This document shows positions 34,206 to 47,429 of a DNA stretch of 64,000 nucleotides, one piece after another. The stretch spans positions 1-64,000 of the forward strand of contig JADDOH010023736.1 of the NCBI GenBank assembly GCA_016648135.1, written 5' to 3'. The position numbers and the translations under genes were made by a program. The notes under the pieces are model-generated. The model saw only the letters and a list, made by a program, of their open reading frames with translations, was not told the origin of the DNA and did no database searches. Every line of letters begins with the position of its first letter. Position 1 is the first letter of the stretch. Source of the stretch: Agrypnia vestita. Its lineage: Eukaryota > Arthropoda > Insecta > Trichoptera > Phryganeidae.

Positions 34206-36995
34206 TCCTGTCGGATATATAGACCATCAAATCCGTCTTCCTTTTAATCTTTTGGTCTTGTTCCGAATACTGTTGGCTTCCTTAATCGATCAATCTTCTT
34301 CCATCAGTAACAGCCAAGGCGCCTTAATTGTTCCAGCTGTTTTGTTTATCAGTTTGCCTCGGTGTGTCTAATTATAGCATTTGGCAATCACCTCTAGCCG
34401 TAAATCGGTACTTCTCCTGGTCTATTTTGGTTTTGGCAGTCCCCGACGGTTGTATTAAAAGAAATAGTGTGACCACTTCGTCACCTGTTTCGTTTGGAGA
34501 TCTTTTGATATGACTTTTAATTCTTCCGACGGGGGCGTTGCTTTCGACCACTTGACGTCACACCTTATTTACAAGTGTAGTAAAGTCTGCATACTATTCT
34601 GGGTTTATTTGCGCGATGAAACGTGGGAGTGTTTTATAAATAAGTTCTGTGTTGATTTATATGATATTATTATTAACGTTTTTGTCTTGGACGTGTGAGA
34701 CATTAAAATTTATTCATATTTTTAGATAATAAAGTACCTACAACAGTTTCGCTTTGTGTAATATTTATTACACGTGCTATCGAAAATCTCTGCATTTTCG
34801 AGGTTATCCGGGAAACTATGCAACTGCTAATAAATTAACTACGCATCTAGCACATCCCGGATTCGAGAAGCACTATAATTAATACGACCTTTTTAGATTG
34901 TCATCAGTGGGTGTATATAATCAATTATTATCATTATTTATTTATACGGCTCCAAGTACCATGAAAGAAAAATACAGTTTTAATAACGAAAGATTACAAC
35001 CAATATTTATTGTGTACAAAGCTAAGTGAATGGGCATTTGCGGACTAATTCTGTACTCTCCGTAGTACGGAACAAGGCATCAGAAACTTTATTTAAAAAT
35101 ACTTCTAAGATCTTCCTTTTCAAAAAAAAAAACCGTATCCGTATGTCCGCAAATAATGTTAATTACAAGTATAGGCGAAACAGTTGTGTGTAAAACGCCC
35201 TAAAGGTGAATATTTTACGAAAATTATATATACCTACTATCCATAATTATTATTGTAATTAAGAAATTCATACAGAAATATAAATAATATTAAAAATGAA
35301 CAGTTAAGAAAAATGACATATCGCGGGCTCAATACTATGAGCAGATAACTGAAAAAGGTGTTGTTTTAAGATAATTGTAATTAAAGTTTTCACGCGTATT
35401 AAAAGCCTTCTTCTTCTCACTAATCAATTATTAATGCACCTCTTTTCTAATTAATATAACTTATTAATAACGTGATAATGAATCCCTAAGATAAATCAAT
35501 GTCAACGAAAAAAATACATACCAACATATATTTTAGTTATAGCATTTTTCATTAGTGCAAAGCATCATAATATAGATTCATTTTTCTTGTTCTTTATGTT
35601 TGTAAATGATAATAGCTTACTATTTGAAGTTTTTTTGGTGTAAATTTCTCAAATTTGACAAAATTTCAGTCATCTAATTCTAGTATTGGCCCTCCGATGT
35701 ATTTTACCATCAACCAACCAACATCTCAAAGTCGACACCAGGTTTATTTAAAATGTAGTCGAGCCTTCGTGAAATATGACTACTGATTTATTTTCTCATT
35801 GTCATGTCTGCGTAGCCTGGGCTATGATGAGTGAATGTGATATTTATTTAAATAGTAATTTTAGTTCCCAAGAAATAAGAATGCGCATATGATGACGATG
35901 TAAAATCGTAACATTCAGTGTCCTGATGGTCTTAGCGGAAAAATTAGCCTTTGTGGTTTTTCTTTCATAACATCACGTGTGTGTGCGGTTTATTGCTGCT
36001 GTCCGGGTGTTGAACGATTCATTGACCTCAATACATAATGGCGGTTGCGCCTGCCTGTTCCGCAAATGTTCGTCACAATGACATTTATTGGAATGCGTCA
36101 GATACATTGTCAATTTGTGAAATTTACGACATCTAGGTCGCCATTGATTTGCTCAAGTACGATGCCGAGAATTCTGTACTTCAAAAGTCCTTCGCAGTTA
36201 ATTAGCAACGTCGGATGTATCAGATTGGATGTGCCTATTTGTTTTTTTAAGGGTTGTTGACGCTAGCGAAATACGAAGCGGTTTAAATTTCCCTTCCAGT
36301 GAGTGAATACACAGGCTTATGTAAATGTGCAAAGTTGGTTGAATATTACTCATTGTTTGCTGTTTACATTTCAGCTTACGAGTTTTGTGTGTGTGTTATT
36401 ATTTTTGTCCGGTGAAGCCTGACGGATTTAAGTGATTAATATCGTTACAACAATGATTCTCTCCTGGGTAGAAGGTAAATGTTCAAGCATTGATTTAATT
36501 TTTTTTATATTCAGATGCTTTTGCTAACTATTTCGTAAACATTTTTTTACGATATTTTATTTGCAATTACAGTAGAACGCTGATTATCCGTGGTAATTGA
36601 TGGCCCCCGCACCTGGATAATTGGAAAACGCGCTTAGACGAAATTTTGTTTTTATTGAGTTCAACTTACAAAAATACGTATAGAAACATAAGACAAATAT
36701 TCTGATTTCATTTATTTAACTATTCAATTAAACGTAAATAACTTCTGAGGAAAGTCTTTATTTTTATTTATTTTTTTAAACATTTTCTTACCATTCTATT
36801 ATTAAACATTAAACATTCTTTACCATTTTTTTAAACATTTTCTTTACATTTATTGTAATCAATATTTAACATTTACTGTAATAAATATCTTCACTTTCAC
36901 AAAGTTCAGGTAATTTATTTGTGACTATTAAGGCATCATTACAATTTATTTTACAAATGTATACTTTGCCAAGGTATTGCCGTTAATTTTTCAAT
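34206..36995. other. No gene seen
   Basis: AT-rich DNA. Local duplications of ttttttaaacattttct occur at 36773-36843. Plus frames at 34126-34698 and 36045-36260 are short, overlapping and unrecognised. Confidence 0.35.
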
Positions 36996-37345
36996 TCAAT
37001 TTCAATTCCAATTCAATTCAATTTATTTAATAACATTACAAAGTAAGTGTTCAAGGCATACATATTGTGAAAGTATATGTATAAAAATAACAATATTTAA
37101 TTAATTGAATAAAAATAACATAAAATCTGATCAAAAGGTGTAGGAGAATCCTGCTTCAGAAAACCCCTTCAGACAGCGATATTCTTCAGCATAGCGGTAG
37201 CTCTTCCAACAGGCATAACCATCGGCAGGTTGGTCCTGTAAATTGGAATGTGAAACAATCTATGCTGACGATGTCTAACGTAATTATTAGGATTATTGAT
37301 CATACCGCGCAACAATCGATAAAAATGTGTAATCAAATACACAAA
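36996..37345 (-). mobile_element. Jockey/CR1-like LINE 3' end, copy 2
   Basis: Same family as 23.95-24.59 kb: (TTGAA)n-type tail at 36998-37023, then on the minus strand the NYVRHRQHRLFHIPI and MPVGRATAML blocks. Two internal segments present in copy 1 are deleted. Confidence 0.75.
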
Positions 37346-38520
37346 TAATGTTGGTTTTCGCACGTTTTTGATTAATTGAGTTGCGACTAGTTAGTGTGGA
37401 TGTACCTATTCTGGTCTCTAGCATTTCGTGTGCATTCGAAGAATGGGTCCTTTATTGAAATTTCAACCAGGTCCATCCATCATGTTGGTGACCTTCTACG
37501 AGTCCTGATTCCTTGCACCCTCCCTCCGATCGCCGATTTTTCTATGCTATCCTCGTGTCTTGAAACATGCTCTTGAAACAACTTGACTAACGCTGCCCAA
37601 TGTTTAGTTTCTCTATAATTGAGATAATCGTATCACGGTATGCGATGTTTGCCGAAACGGTCGTCCATTTATTTGGAAAAATTAAATATAAATATATCCA
37701 AATCTTTTTGAGGCTGTCCATAGCAGACCGCGTTATTGGCGTTTTTCCTATTCGTTTCTGCTTCACTGTCTCCCTTATTTGTTACCATCGATCCTAGTTG
37801 TAAACGTGTGTAACTTTTTAAGACTTATCAATTCAATGTCGATTTGTAATGACCATGGAGAGTTCTTCTACATTAACGCTGTTTGATACAATAGTAGTAA
37901 TGACATTAGCGTAGCCGCAGATCAGAAATTCGATTTCTATCAATAGAAACACCCTCGTTTAAAAACTATTCTCAAAAGATACTCGGCGTAGATATTAAAT
38001 AGTAATGACAGTTGACGACGGAATGCTCTTTACTGTGATTTTTTTTACCATATGATGCGGCATCGGCATCAGGGCGTGCAGGGTGGGACGAGCATCGATA
38101 CTAATGGGCCATTATTGTTGTAACGGTCCAATTATTATTATTATTGCGCAACCCGGCGTGACGGACCTAGAGTGTAACAGCCCCACCTTTAATGATTTTT
38201 GGCACCGCCGATTGCTCTGTCGCGTGGACCGTTCGCAAATAGAATAATGCGTCCGACGGCGTGTGACGTCACGCTCGGGCACTCTGCGTGTAGATCATTT
38301 TGAATGAACAAACCTTGGGCTATTTCCGAAAAGAATCCATCAAAGTCGATCGATATGGATGCCATTTTGGTGCGAATTACGTCAGAGTTAAAACCGCGTC
38401 CCGTGGGCTGATTTATTGTACGTATTCCTCTTGTCTTAATCGATCTCCTTGAAACACATCCAGCGTGTTCCACATGATAAAGTGAACTATCGGGTTAAAA
38501 TTTATATACACGCTGACGAA
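37346..38520. other. No gene seen; GC-rich islet at 38080-38480
   Basis: The minus frame 38473 to 38189 is open but unrecognised. Text such as gtgacgtcacgctcgggc suggests regulatory DNA. Confidence 0.3.
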
Positions 38521-38580
38521 GGGCCGGTTCCATCAACTTGGATTATAGTTGGCGATTAAATTGTGGATCTCGTTTAAGCC
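38521..38580 (+). mobile_element. Half copy of the GGCCCGGTT-type MITE
   Basis: gggccggttccatcaacttg followed by gattatag matches the tip of the element at 9200. No opposite arm was found downstream. Confidence 0.45.
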
Positions 38581-39176
38581 GGCGCGCGATCTGATCGACA
38601 TTTGTCAATAAAGTAGCTGCGATCCGTCAAAAATTACGTACATACTTTAACATGTTTGGATTTCATATTTATATTAGTTGTTTTTTTATGTTCTAGCGGT
38701 ATGTAAATCAAAACATATAATTCTCTTTTATATAACAATATTAAAAAAACTATATCTTTGAAATTTTATTTTTTATAATTCTTTAATGACAACTTTCTCA
38801 GAAAATTGTTTCTTTATTAGTAAATGTTCATGAAAAAGGAACCTTACTACTACGTTTTTGTTATATGGAAAATTATATTTATTTCGGCTTCGATTTGAAG
38901 CTGATATCTACCGTAGTAAATTATGTATTAAATGCAAAGACATCTGTCGAACGTCAAAATGAACGAAGTATGCAAAGTTTTATAATATAATAGCGATAAA
39001 TTCACGATTGTTATGTTTTATTGCTATCCTTAGAGTATGAATTATTTTGTGATTTTCGACAAATCAGTTTTACAAAAGCAACATTGCCATCGACACTAGA
39101 CTCTCTCTCCGTATAGGTTAGTTATTAAAGAGTTTAGGTTGTTATTATTACGGTCGCTAGACACATTTATGTGTTA
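38581..39176. other. No gene seen
   Basis: AT-rich DNA without recognisable content. Confidence 0.3.
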
Positions 39177-39275
39177 AATGAAACGGATGTTTAATACGAA
39201 CCGTATATTTCACTGAGAAGCAAATCTCGACGTTTCGTTGAAGTCTTATCCAGCGTCATCAGGAGAGCGCCTTAT
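39177..39275 (-). mobile_element. Penelope-like terminal fragment with hammerhead-like motif
   Basis: The minus strand from 39264 reads cctgatga, c, gctgga ... ttcaac, gaaacgtcgaga: core box, one extra base, an imperfect 6-bp stem and GAAAC. The flank is not shared with the other copies, so this is a separate family. Confidence 0.45.
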
Positions 39276-40994
39276 CACCGCGGGGGTGGAGGCCGAACTG
39301 ATTATTTTTTGTGAGGTCGTAAATTACATGCACTTTGTTGTGGAGTGTTCCACAATTGAGGTCGCCAGTGTGCAATATGTACTAATTACATCTTCTTGCT
39401 TTCTACTCCACGGTCATGGTAAATTCATACTTATAAAAAGTTATTGGAAAGAAAACACTGGTGCAGACATTTTGAAACCATTTATACGGGAAAGTTTGTG
39501 CGGACGTCTTCCATTCATGTTGTCTGGAATACAGAGCTCCTGAAGGTGAAACAGGGGTGCCATGTTATTTTAATTTTTTTATTTTTTTATTTATTAGAGA
39601 CACTAACAGGATAATGGGTACATGACACTCAGATAATAAACATTATAGTGAAGACTATGCCCATTATCCCAATTACAAGATCTCGAATCAAACGATTTGC
39701 AAATCTGACTCACAAACTCAAGCAGGTTGGTAGTTGTGGATGTTTTTGGAACAAAGCCGTGTTGATTAATGCATGTTATGATATTATTATTAAATTAGCT
39801 ATGCACCAAGTTTAATTTCCAATTCTTGCCATTTTACAATGGGGTCCAGGGTTTAAACCCCGCTCGAATCTAGATTTTTGCTTGTTTAGTACTATTTTAA
39901 TACGAGTTCATGAGTTGAAACAGAATCTAGATGAATACGTTGATACATCTATCCACGAGGATTAAGAGATAACGTATTCATTTACACCAGACGAGAGATG
40001 CACCTCGTTATGTTTACGTGTTGTGTTATACATGTGTACACGTTGAGCAAGAGCGCAGACCGAACACCTTGTCTATACATATAGTATGAATCCGATAATG
40101 CAGTGGAAAATTTGCACCGTTTTGTGTACTTAGTTTATCTGTTCCGTAAAACGTTATTTATCGTTGGCACATTGTCCTTAGGTTGCCAACCGGATACCAG
40201 AAGTCGGTCGACTATAGACTGAAGACAATCAGATTGTCGACCAGAGTCTAGACCGGGGACAATTGGATATTTGAACACACGGGTTACTTGATGAGATCAC
40301 CATTTACTATGTACGTTATGACATGTTGTATGCATTTCAGAAACGCCAGTTTTATTGTTTCTCCTATGTGAGGGATTCCACGGAATATCAACATAAAGTA
40401 GTCATTGTTGATTATTTATGTATCTGATGCATGTCTATTAAGATCATAAATAAACCAATTTCCAAGAAAATAAATTGTTTTTGTTCAAAATAAAGTACAC
40501 TCATTGCAACACGGCTTGCAGTCAGTGCTTTCAGTGCTTTCAAATGATCTGTCTGTACCTAACTAGATTTCTACTAAATAAAATAATGTATCTTGCAATA
40601 TTTCTATCTAAGTTATTGTCGTATTTTTTAAGTGCCTGCCTTGCAAGGTATAAACAAAGATGTGTGTAAACTATTTATTCTTATCTGTATTCCGTTTATG
40701 AATCATAGATAATTTGACAAGAAATGACCAACGTTTCCGCCTAACTGAGGTCTCTATGGTATACTTCGTTACAATGACTTAAACTGCATGTTTTTATGTA
40801 CTTGACCATGAATATAAATGAATCTCAACTTAGCATTGAACAACAAAAAATGTTCATTAAATATTATCGATTCTCAATTTTTTAGTGTTGAGTACATTTT
40901 AGATTTCATTTAACACCATTTTCGAAATAGCTTGTAGAGATAATAGGAACAAATGTATTTTTTTAACCAGCCTTTTTCATGTTGTAATAGTGTA
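39276..40994. other. No gene seen
   Basis: A 101-codon plus frame near 39238-39543 matches no family. The remainder is AT-rich. Confidence 0.35.
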
Positions 40995-41475
40995 AAGGGT
41001 GTCTCGTACCTAGGAGAAAAAACTTTGGGGGAACCATCTTCATTCAATTTTGAATATAAAATATTGTTTACATTTTGGGTGAAATATCGACAATTGGGGA
41101 GATAAGCGGCGTCAAAGTTTGAATTTTTTCAATATTCCTGGCTTAATTTTTGTTAAACGTTAGACCTTCATGAAAGTAATTTATGTCGAACATTAAAAAT
41201 TCATTCATATAAAATGATTGAAACCTTGCAGAAGTTTGAAAAATATTTTTTTTGTCATTTTACTTGACTTTTAATATTCCGTATAAGTTACTTTGGCGAT
41301 TGCCCAACGTTTTATTGAAAATGAGCCAGATATATTAAAAAAATAAATGCAATCTTTGATGTCGCTTATCTCCGTAACAGTCGGCATTTCACCTAAAGTG
41401 TAAAGACTATTTTCTATTCAAAATTTAATGAACAAGAATCCCCGGAAGTTTTTGCTACTGGCTACGAGATTATCT
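40995..41475. mobile_element. Palindromic element family B, copy 5, with a different tip
   Basis: The left tip (aagggtgtctcgtacctagg, then aaaaaacttt) pairs with the right (aaaagtttttgctactg region, then gctacgagatta, read in reverse). The inner core has the same tcaatatt-cctggcttaattttt text as other B copies. The outer 60 bases differ from the ACAGAGCTAGTCC tip. Confidence 0.7.
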
Positions 41476-42371
41476 GTATATCAGGTTAGCATAATTGCGC
41501 ATCGAGCCGTGCATTGTTTAATTGTGCTCCCGTAACTACATTTATCGGATTTTTCCCCCTCTTGTAGGCACGCGGAGTAAGCAGCATATTATATAAAAAT
41601 AATAATTTCTTTTCATCTGATATGAAACATCATCTTTTAATTTCTCCAGTACTTTTAAGTACTGAGAAGTAAGTACCCGTTATTAAAATTATAATTAAAT
41701 TAACGTCCCTCGAGATTAAGCCCCGGACGGGGACGGGAAGTCTACAATCAGAATTATTAAACGTTTTCCAACTACAGTATGCGGGCTTCGAAATAAATTA
41801 AACAGAATTTAGATTTAATTTTCATTATAATTAATAAAATATCTCGTTAAAAATATATCATTCGCTCTTAAATAAGTAATTGTTTTAAATTATTTGATAA
41901 TATTTCATTTGTAAATGGATGGAATTTTTATTATATAAATAACCAAACTGTAGATTTTTCGTATTATGCCTGTTTGACCGGCACTCATTTTAAAAATATT
42001 TTAGCTTTAAAAAGTTTGTTGGTAGTTAGAATTATTAATTTTAAAACGGTTGGGACACATATTTTTACCCAATTTTATTATTTTCAAATTGCAAACACAC
42101 CAGTTTCGATAATAAATTACAGTAAAGCCTAATAAATCTTTATGCCCCAGGCTCTCGAGTCTGCCAAATCGTCAAAATAACTTAACTTTTGCACGCGCGC
42201 ACATTTTCCGATTGGAACACTGACTAAACATTGAATCCAAATTGATTTATGATTATCTTCTGCAGTTAACCATTAAGTATTATCGGATTGAAGATTTCAA
42301 AAAATATGTAAAAGATTAATCGGTACTGCGCACATTTTAAAATCGTTGCATAGTGAAGTTTTATATATTCG
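41476..42371. other. No gene seen
   Basis: A strong polypyrimidine-AG string (ttccccctcttgtag) at about 41552-41567 looks like a splice acceptor, but no open exon follows it. Confidence 0.3.
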
Positions 42372-42540
42372 TCATCATCAGCCGATGTCTCTCCACTGAT
42401 GGGCGTTGCCAGTTCTCTCCGTCTTGAAATCCTTCTCACACAACTCTTGCCCGTCACTTTTGTGACGTCGCCCATCCAGCTTGCGGACAACACTTCTTCC
42501 GCTAGTGCGGGGCCTCCATTCTAGGTTCTTCTTCGTTCCC
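42372..42540 (-). mobile_element. RTE-type LINE 3' end (family G) with (GAT)n tail
   Basis: The minus strand in two frames reads WMGDVTKVTGKSCVRR, then a tail ending at atcggctgatgatgacga. This resembles the RWxDDVxKVAGxxWxRxAQDRxxWR end of insect LINEs. Decayed. Confidence 0.5.
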
Positions 42541-42599
42541 CATTTTCCTTCATCTCTAAGACAAATATTTCCGGCCCATTGTCAATTAATGGACACGTG

Positions 42600-42990
42600 A
42601 CTAAGAACTAATCCGCAAAGTCGAGGCTTTTGAGATGTGGATCTATAGACGCATATTGAAAGTTTCCTGGGTGGATAGAGTGACGAACGATGAAGTCCTT
42701 CGGCATATGGAAAAAGATCGAGAAGTGCCGCGAACTATCAAGTTAAGAAAGCTGGAGTATCTCGGAGATATTATGAGAGGACCAAAATATAGTTCAAACC
42801 AACTCATCATCCAGGAGAAAATATGTGGTAAAAACAGCGTAGGAAGACGCCGCATCTCCTGGCTGCGTATTTTGAGGGACTGGTATAAGTGTACCTCAGT
42901 TGTTCCGTGCGGCGGTAAATAAAATCGTAATCGCCAGAATGATCGCCGACCTCCGATAGGAGATGGTACCATAAAAATAAGAAGTCAGTC
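42600..42990 (+). mobile_element. RTE-type LINE 3' end (family H) with (GTCA)n tail
   Basis: A plus frame from 42635 reads MWIYRRILKVSWVDRVTNDE, then IKLRKLEYLGDIMRG, then GKNSVGRRRISWLR. After one frameshift near 42895 it continues LFRAAVNKI to a stop. This order is the familiar C-terminal end of endonuclease/reverse transcriptase LINEs (MWFYRRMLRISWTDRVTNEE type). A gtcagtcagtt tail at 42985 marks the 3' end. It is 5'-truncated and lies just downstream of family G in opposite orientation. Confidence 0.8.
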
Positions 42991-44589
42991 AGTTGAGTAA
43001 ATATTTTGGGCAACATCCGTAACTTATTTCTCTGGCAAATTAGTATATTATGTACACGAAATCTTAGGAATATTCAAAGCACAGCCCTTGCTCTTTGCGA
43101 AACTTATTTGTTTATGATATTGTCAGCGAAGGTCCACATCTCAACTCTTAGTGTAAGTACTGGGATCACGCACTGTTGTAGGCTTTATTTAATCTTGAGA
43201 GATTGTGGTATTTGACTTCGAGGACTTGCCCTAGTTTTCCAAATGCTGGTCGACACAGTCGAATACGTCTCTTTGCATCGCCCTCTTGATTTGCATATAT
43301 ATTCACATTTTTACCGTCAGGGATAGGGACAAATATTGTTATCAATATTTGACCCACTTCCTGATCAACAATTGCCCTGAAATTTCGCAGAGAGACGGAT
43401 GACAGTACAATAATCATTCATTAGCTATAACAAATCCGGTTGATTTAGTTAAAAAAATCTTTAGACATTTTACACTCCGGTAACATCTATCGGTTTGGGT
43501 TATTTCAAAAGTGATGTTTGAGTTTTTAGGCTAATAGCACTCAGAAAAGAAACATGTCTTCCACGCATTTCGTATTGATTACAAGAATTTATGTGCCGAA
43601 AACTAAAAAGTAGAAAACATAGTTATATTTCAAAAAAAATCACGCTTTTATAAAAATTAACTAATTTTTTTTTAAACAACGTGTAAACAAAATCGTGGGA
43701 CACTTTTTTCAGGATCCAACGATCGCTAGTTAGCTGTAAATTCACTTCACTCGTAAAACCCTCATCGCAATTTTATTCGATTAGTTGTGTTTAACGCATA
43801 CCACGCTTTTGATTTTATTGACATGGCTGTTAAAGAAATGTCTTTTTTATTTTTATAAAAGAAAGGATACTTTATAAACCATCTCTATCATTTAAATCCT
43901 TGGCGTACGAAGCAGTAATCCGACTCGGCGTGTCCCCCTTACTGCATACGTTAATTGGATTATGCAGATTTGCCAGCTTTCTGCATTGCAACGATTTCAA
44001 TGGATTCACTTCAGTTAGGATTTTATGTACTAGACGCCTGTCAGAATATTAAACTTTTGCCACTGTTTCCTATTTTATTTGAGTAGGTGTATACGCGTAT
44101 AAATTAATTCTGTTGTTTTGCACGTCCATATTTGTGCAATCGTTGGTTTAAAGTCAAAGTATTGCATTTTTTCGCTTCATTTTGTTTGCTAGGAATTAAT
44201 GTAGAACGAACGCGATTATTTACACCGATCAGGTTTCTTTGTTGTCGGATATTTGAAGATTTTTTATTTTTAATGGCTCATTTGTGCATTTCACACAAGA
44301 CGTTAAACAATATGTATATTTTGAGTTTTACGTACTGTCGCGGGTCGCGGCATTGGGAAACGAAATGAAACACTCGACAATTTGACTGAACTAGATTATT
44401 CCAGACTGTTAGTTAACCTTAGATTATGTGCGGTTCTTCTCGATTTTGGATTTTTTCTGACTTTAATTATTTATTTGGTACATACCTAGATAGATACAGA
44501 AATACATTTATAAGCATCTTTTCTGGAAAACATGTCACCAGTGCTCTATATTCATCATTATAAAGGACTTGTACTTGATATAGCTTTTT
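42991..44589. other. No gene seen
   Basis: AT-rich DNA. Open frames of 60-83 codons on both strands overlap and have no recognisable domains. Confidence 0.35.
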
Positions 44590-44935
44590 AATGCACACAC
44601 GTTGAGTTAAATTTAACACGACTATAGTTTCGAGAGGGGCAGTTTGGAAACCGTCGAAATCCAAAAGAACTTGAATTCTGTGAAAACGTTCAAAAGCATT
44701 ACATTCTTACGAGTCTCCGCTTCTCACCATCTTCCCCTTCCTCTTCGAAGACCACAAAAAAATCACCCCTACTGCTCCGCGACTCGTTACTCTGCTCAAA
44801 TATTTTCATAATTTCTGTATTTATGTCAGTTGTAAATTACACCTGATGATGAGAGGGACTACTTCTCTCAAAACTATAGTCGTGTTAAATTTAACTCAAT
44901 GTTGTGTGCATTACAAAATTCAATTTAGTTTAAAT
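44588..44935. mobile_element. Inverted pair of Penelope-like terminal repeats
   Basis: The left arm (44590-44642) and right arm (44864-44933) are inverted copies sharing actatagtcgtgttaaattt and the gtgtgcatta end. The right side includes the full cctgatgatgagaggg block at 44842. About 220 bases lie between the arms. Bases gtaa-att-acac before the core can pair with gtgt-gca-ttac after it, as expected for helix I of a type I hammerhead. Confidence 0.6.
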
Positions 44936-45964
44936 TAAAGTAATCATTTTGCTCTTTTTGAAGAAGTAATAGTTTTTACTGTGCGTAAAAACAAACAAAA
45001 CTTCTCGTATGACTAACTCTTGAGCCGAATCGTTGAGGTGTGACTGTTGTGTTTTATATGATCGATAAAATGATTTGATTTATTAAAATAATACCTACAT
45101 CAAAAATGTACGTATCTAATATGAAAAACACTTGATAAACTTTCTCTGAAAAATGTCGCATTATCGTAGCAATAATATAAAAAATGCAGAAAAAAAGCCA
45201 CACGTCGCCGATAGGGATTCGTATTAATCATTCTTTGACAGCGTCGATAAAAAATGCAGCATCCTTAATATTCGCTGATCAATACGGACTGGACGACTGC
45301 AGCCATAGTACATAAAATATATGTAAGGCATATTAGTCAACTTTTGTGCATTATGCATAAGTACATATCGCGACCTTGGAAAATGGTAAGGTTTCATCTG
45401 ACATTTTGTTGACAATTTACTTTTTTTATTATAATTTACTCTATAAAAATGTCAAATTTCGTAGAATTTTATTTGCTAAGTATACACTGCAATTCTATTG
45501 CCAACTGTGAAGAATATGTATTATTTAAACAAGGGGCAAACAAGAAAATATGCGTTGTGTATTGTTAGCTGTAGTTATTTTCATCAATTAATTGTTGAAT
45601 TGTGGGAGATACTCGTACTTTTATTCATTATTACTATTATTTTTAAATAAACTAAAATATAATTTTTAAAATGCTTTTTAATTTAACTAACTTGTAGAAA
45701 AACTTTGAGCGACTTAATATTTTTATATAAAATAGTACTTAAATAACAAGCCTGACGTCCTCGATTTGAATGAATATATTTCGTACCATGTTCAACGTAG
45801 GCACTAGGTTCTTGGCGGCGCTGTTTCATGTAAATATTTCGAGAAGCATTGTTATCTTAACGCAGATATATCATGTAGACATCACCGGCTCGGAAACGAG
45901 TTCAATCTCGTCGATATATCCCATTGTTCAGAGTCTTAAAATATAAGTTTATTGTTTTTTATGC
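44936..45964. other. No gene seen
   Basis: AT-rich DNA without recognisable content. Confidence 0.3.
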
Positions 45965-46512
45965 TCAGTTGAGATGATGGTATAATTGATTATGCGATTT
46001 CAGCAGTTCTTTATAAATAAATAAATGGTTGAATAAAAATGTAATTATATATTCAGAATAATTTAAATTTGTTAAAAAAAAATCCAGAACACAGTACTGG
46101 ATTTTGTCCCCAGAGAAATCATCATTATACAAATCCACGTTCTTGAAAAAATTTAATATGTTCAAAATATTCTGAATAATTTTCACGCGTATTCTAGTGT
46201 AAGTATATGTCATCTCATTACCAGCGGCGACATCTATATACTGGTTCATGGGGATGACGACTTTAACCACAGATGGCATTAGCAAAATCATGCGTGGAAC
46301 GAGTTATATAAATAACATATATACACACAACTTCCAAAACTTGATAGATGTGGTGGTCAATTATGGGTTTAATTTATAAACTTTACGTTGTATAAAGTGG
46401 TCACTTTAGCCAGCCATGTGATAGATCTTAAGCTCTATAAACACCCAAAGACTTCCATACCTACTTTCCCATATAAATAACTTCGTCTCTATGAGACATC
46501 TATAAAAATACA
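45965..46512 (+). repeat. Dispersed repeat family C, copy 1 (longest)
   Basis: Shares with 63.13-63.54 kb the blocks ctgaataa/ttttt, gcgtggaacgag, cttgatagatgtggt, cactttagccagc and tatgagacatctata. The 108-codon minus frame at 46291-45965 lies inside it and is interrupted in the other copy, so it is probably not coding. Confidence 0.65.
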
Positions 46513-47429
46513 ATTCCCTAGAATAAAACAAAATGTTTTCACTCGCCTTAATAAAGCTAATCTTTAATTAGATTAACCTTTGCGGCATCTATTCTTTTAT
46601 TATTCTTTCCGTTTACCATTTCCCAGTAAATGACATATCATTATTTCTAAACCGTTGATGGAGTTAATATTCTTCTTCAACCCTAACCTTAACTGGCTCG
46701 TATTTATTTATACCGCACCCTTGAAAATGCTTTTAATCCACTAACACGTTTTATCGAAATTCGGTGGTTATTTTTGGCTATCGGTAATTTATGTGCATAA
46801 TCTCGGTAAATCACGCCGCTCAGTGTTGTTACATGTTGTGCAAAATTTTCTTTTTTTTTCAATGTTATTTGCCGAATTTTTCGATCGTGAAAAAAAGTAA
46901 AAAAAATGTTCACCATATTCATTTTCATGTCGTTCCGCGTTTGTTTGTAACATACTAAAGCGATAAAAAATGGCCGTACGAATTCGTTTACCGTAACCGT
47001 ATTTTGTGGCCGAGGAGGGGTATAAAATGGAAAGAATTTATTTTTCGTGTAACGTAAGACGAATTTTCTCGTTTTGTATTTTGTTGTCCGACATCGCTAC
47101 GAACGAGCATTTGACAATCAAACATTCAAATTTTTAGAAATTTATTAATACTGTATTAACTGTAACCCGTCAGAAATGACGGTCCTTTTACACTTTTAAA
47201 CGTCGGTTAATTATTTTATAAAAATATTCTAAAAAAAAATGTTTTTCTTCTGCCAGGTGCAGCCAGTACATTGAAATAAGCTGTACTTATATATATTCGC
47301 AGAAAAGAGCAAAATAAATTATTTAGGTCCTGGAATAATACGTTAAAACATATTTTTTTAATATAATTCCAAAAAAATGTTTCAACGCCATCTACCAAAA
47401 AAATATATTGAAAAAAATAACAACAGACC
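46513..47429. other. No gene seen; TATA-like box at 47021
   Basis: A good TATA match (ggggtataaaatgg, 47017-47030) has no convincing downstream exon. A 50-bp fragment at 47159-47210 resembles 10429-10480. Confidence 0.3.

Noticed and set aside
41552..41567. Splice acceptor ttccccctcttgtag as evidence of an exon
   Set aside because: No open frame with a donor follows within a sensible distance.
45965..46291. A 108-codon minus frame as a gene
   Set aside because: It lies within repeat family C, and the corresponding stretch at 63.1-63.3 kb is disrupted.
47017..47030. TATA box as a promoter call
   Set aside because: A good motif match, but no transcript start, exon or element end is associated with it.
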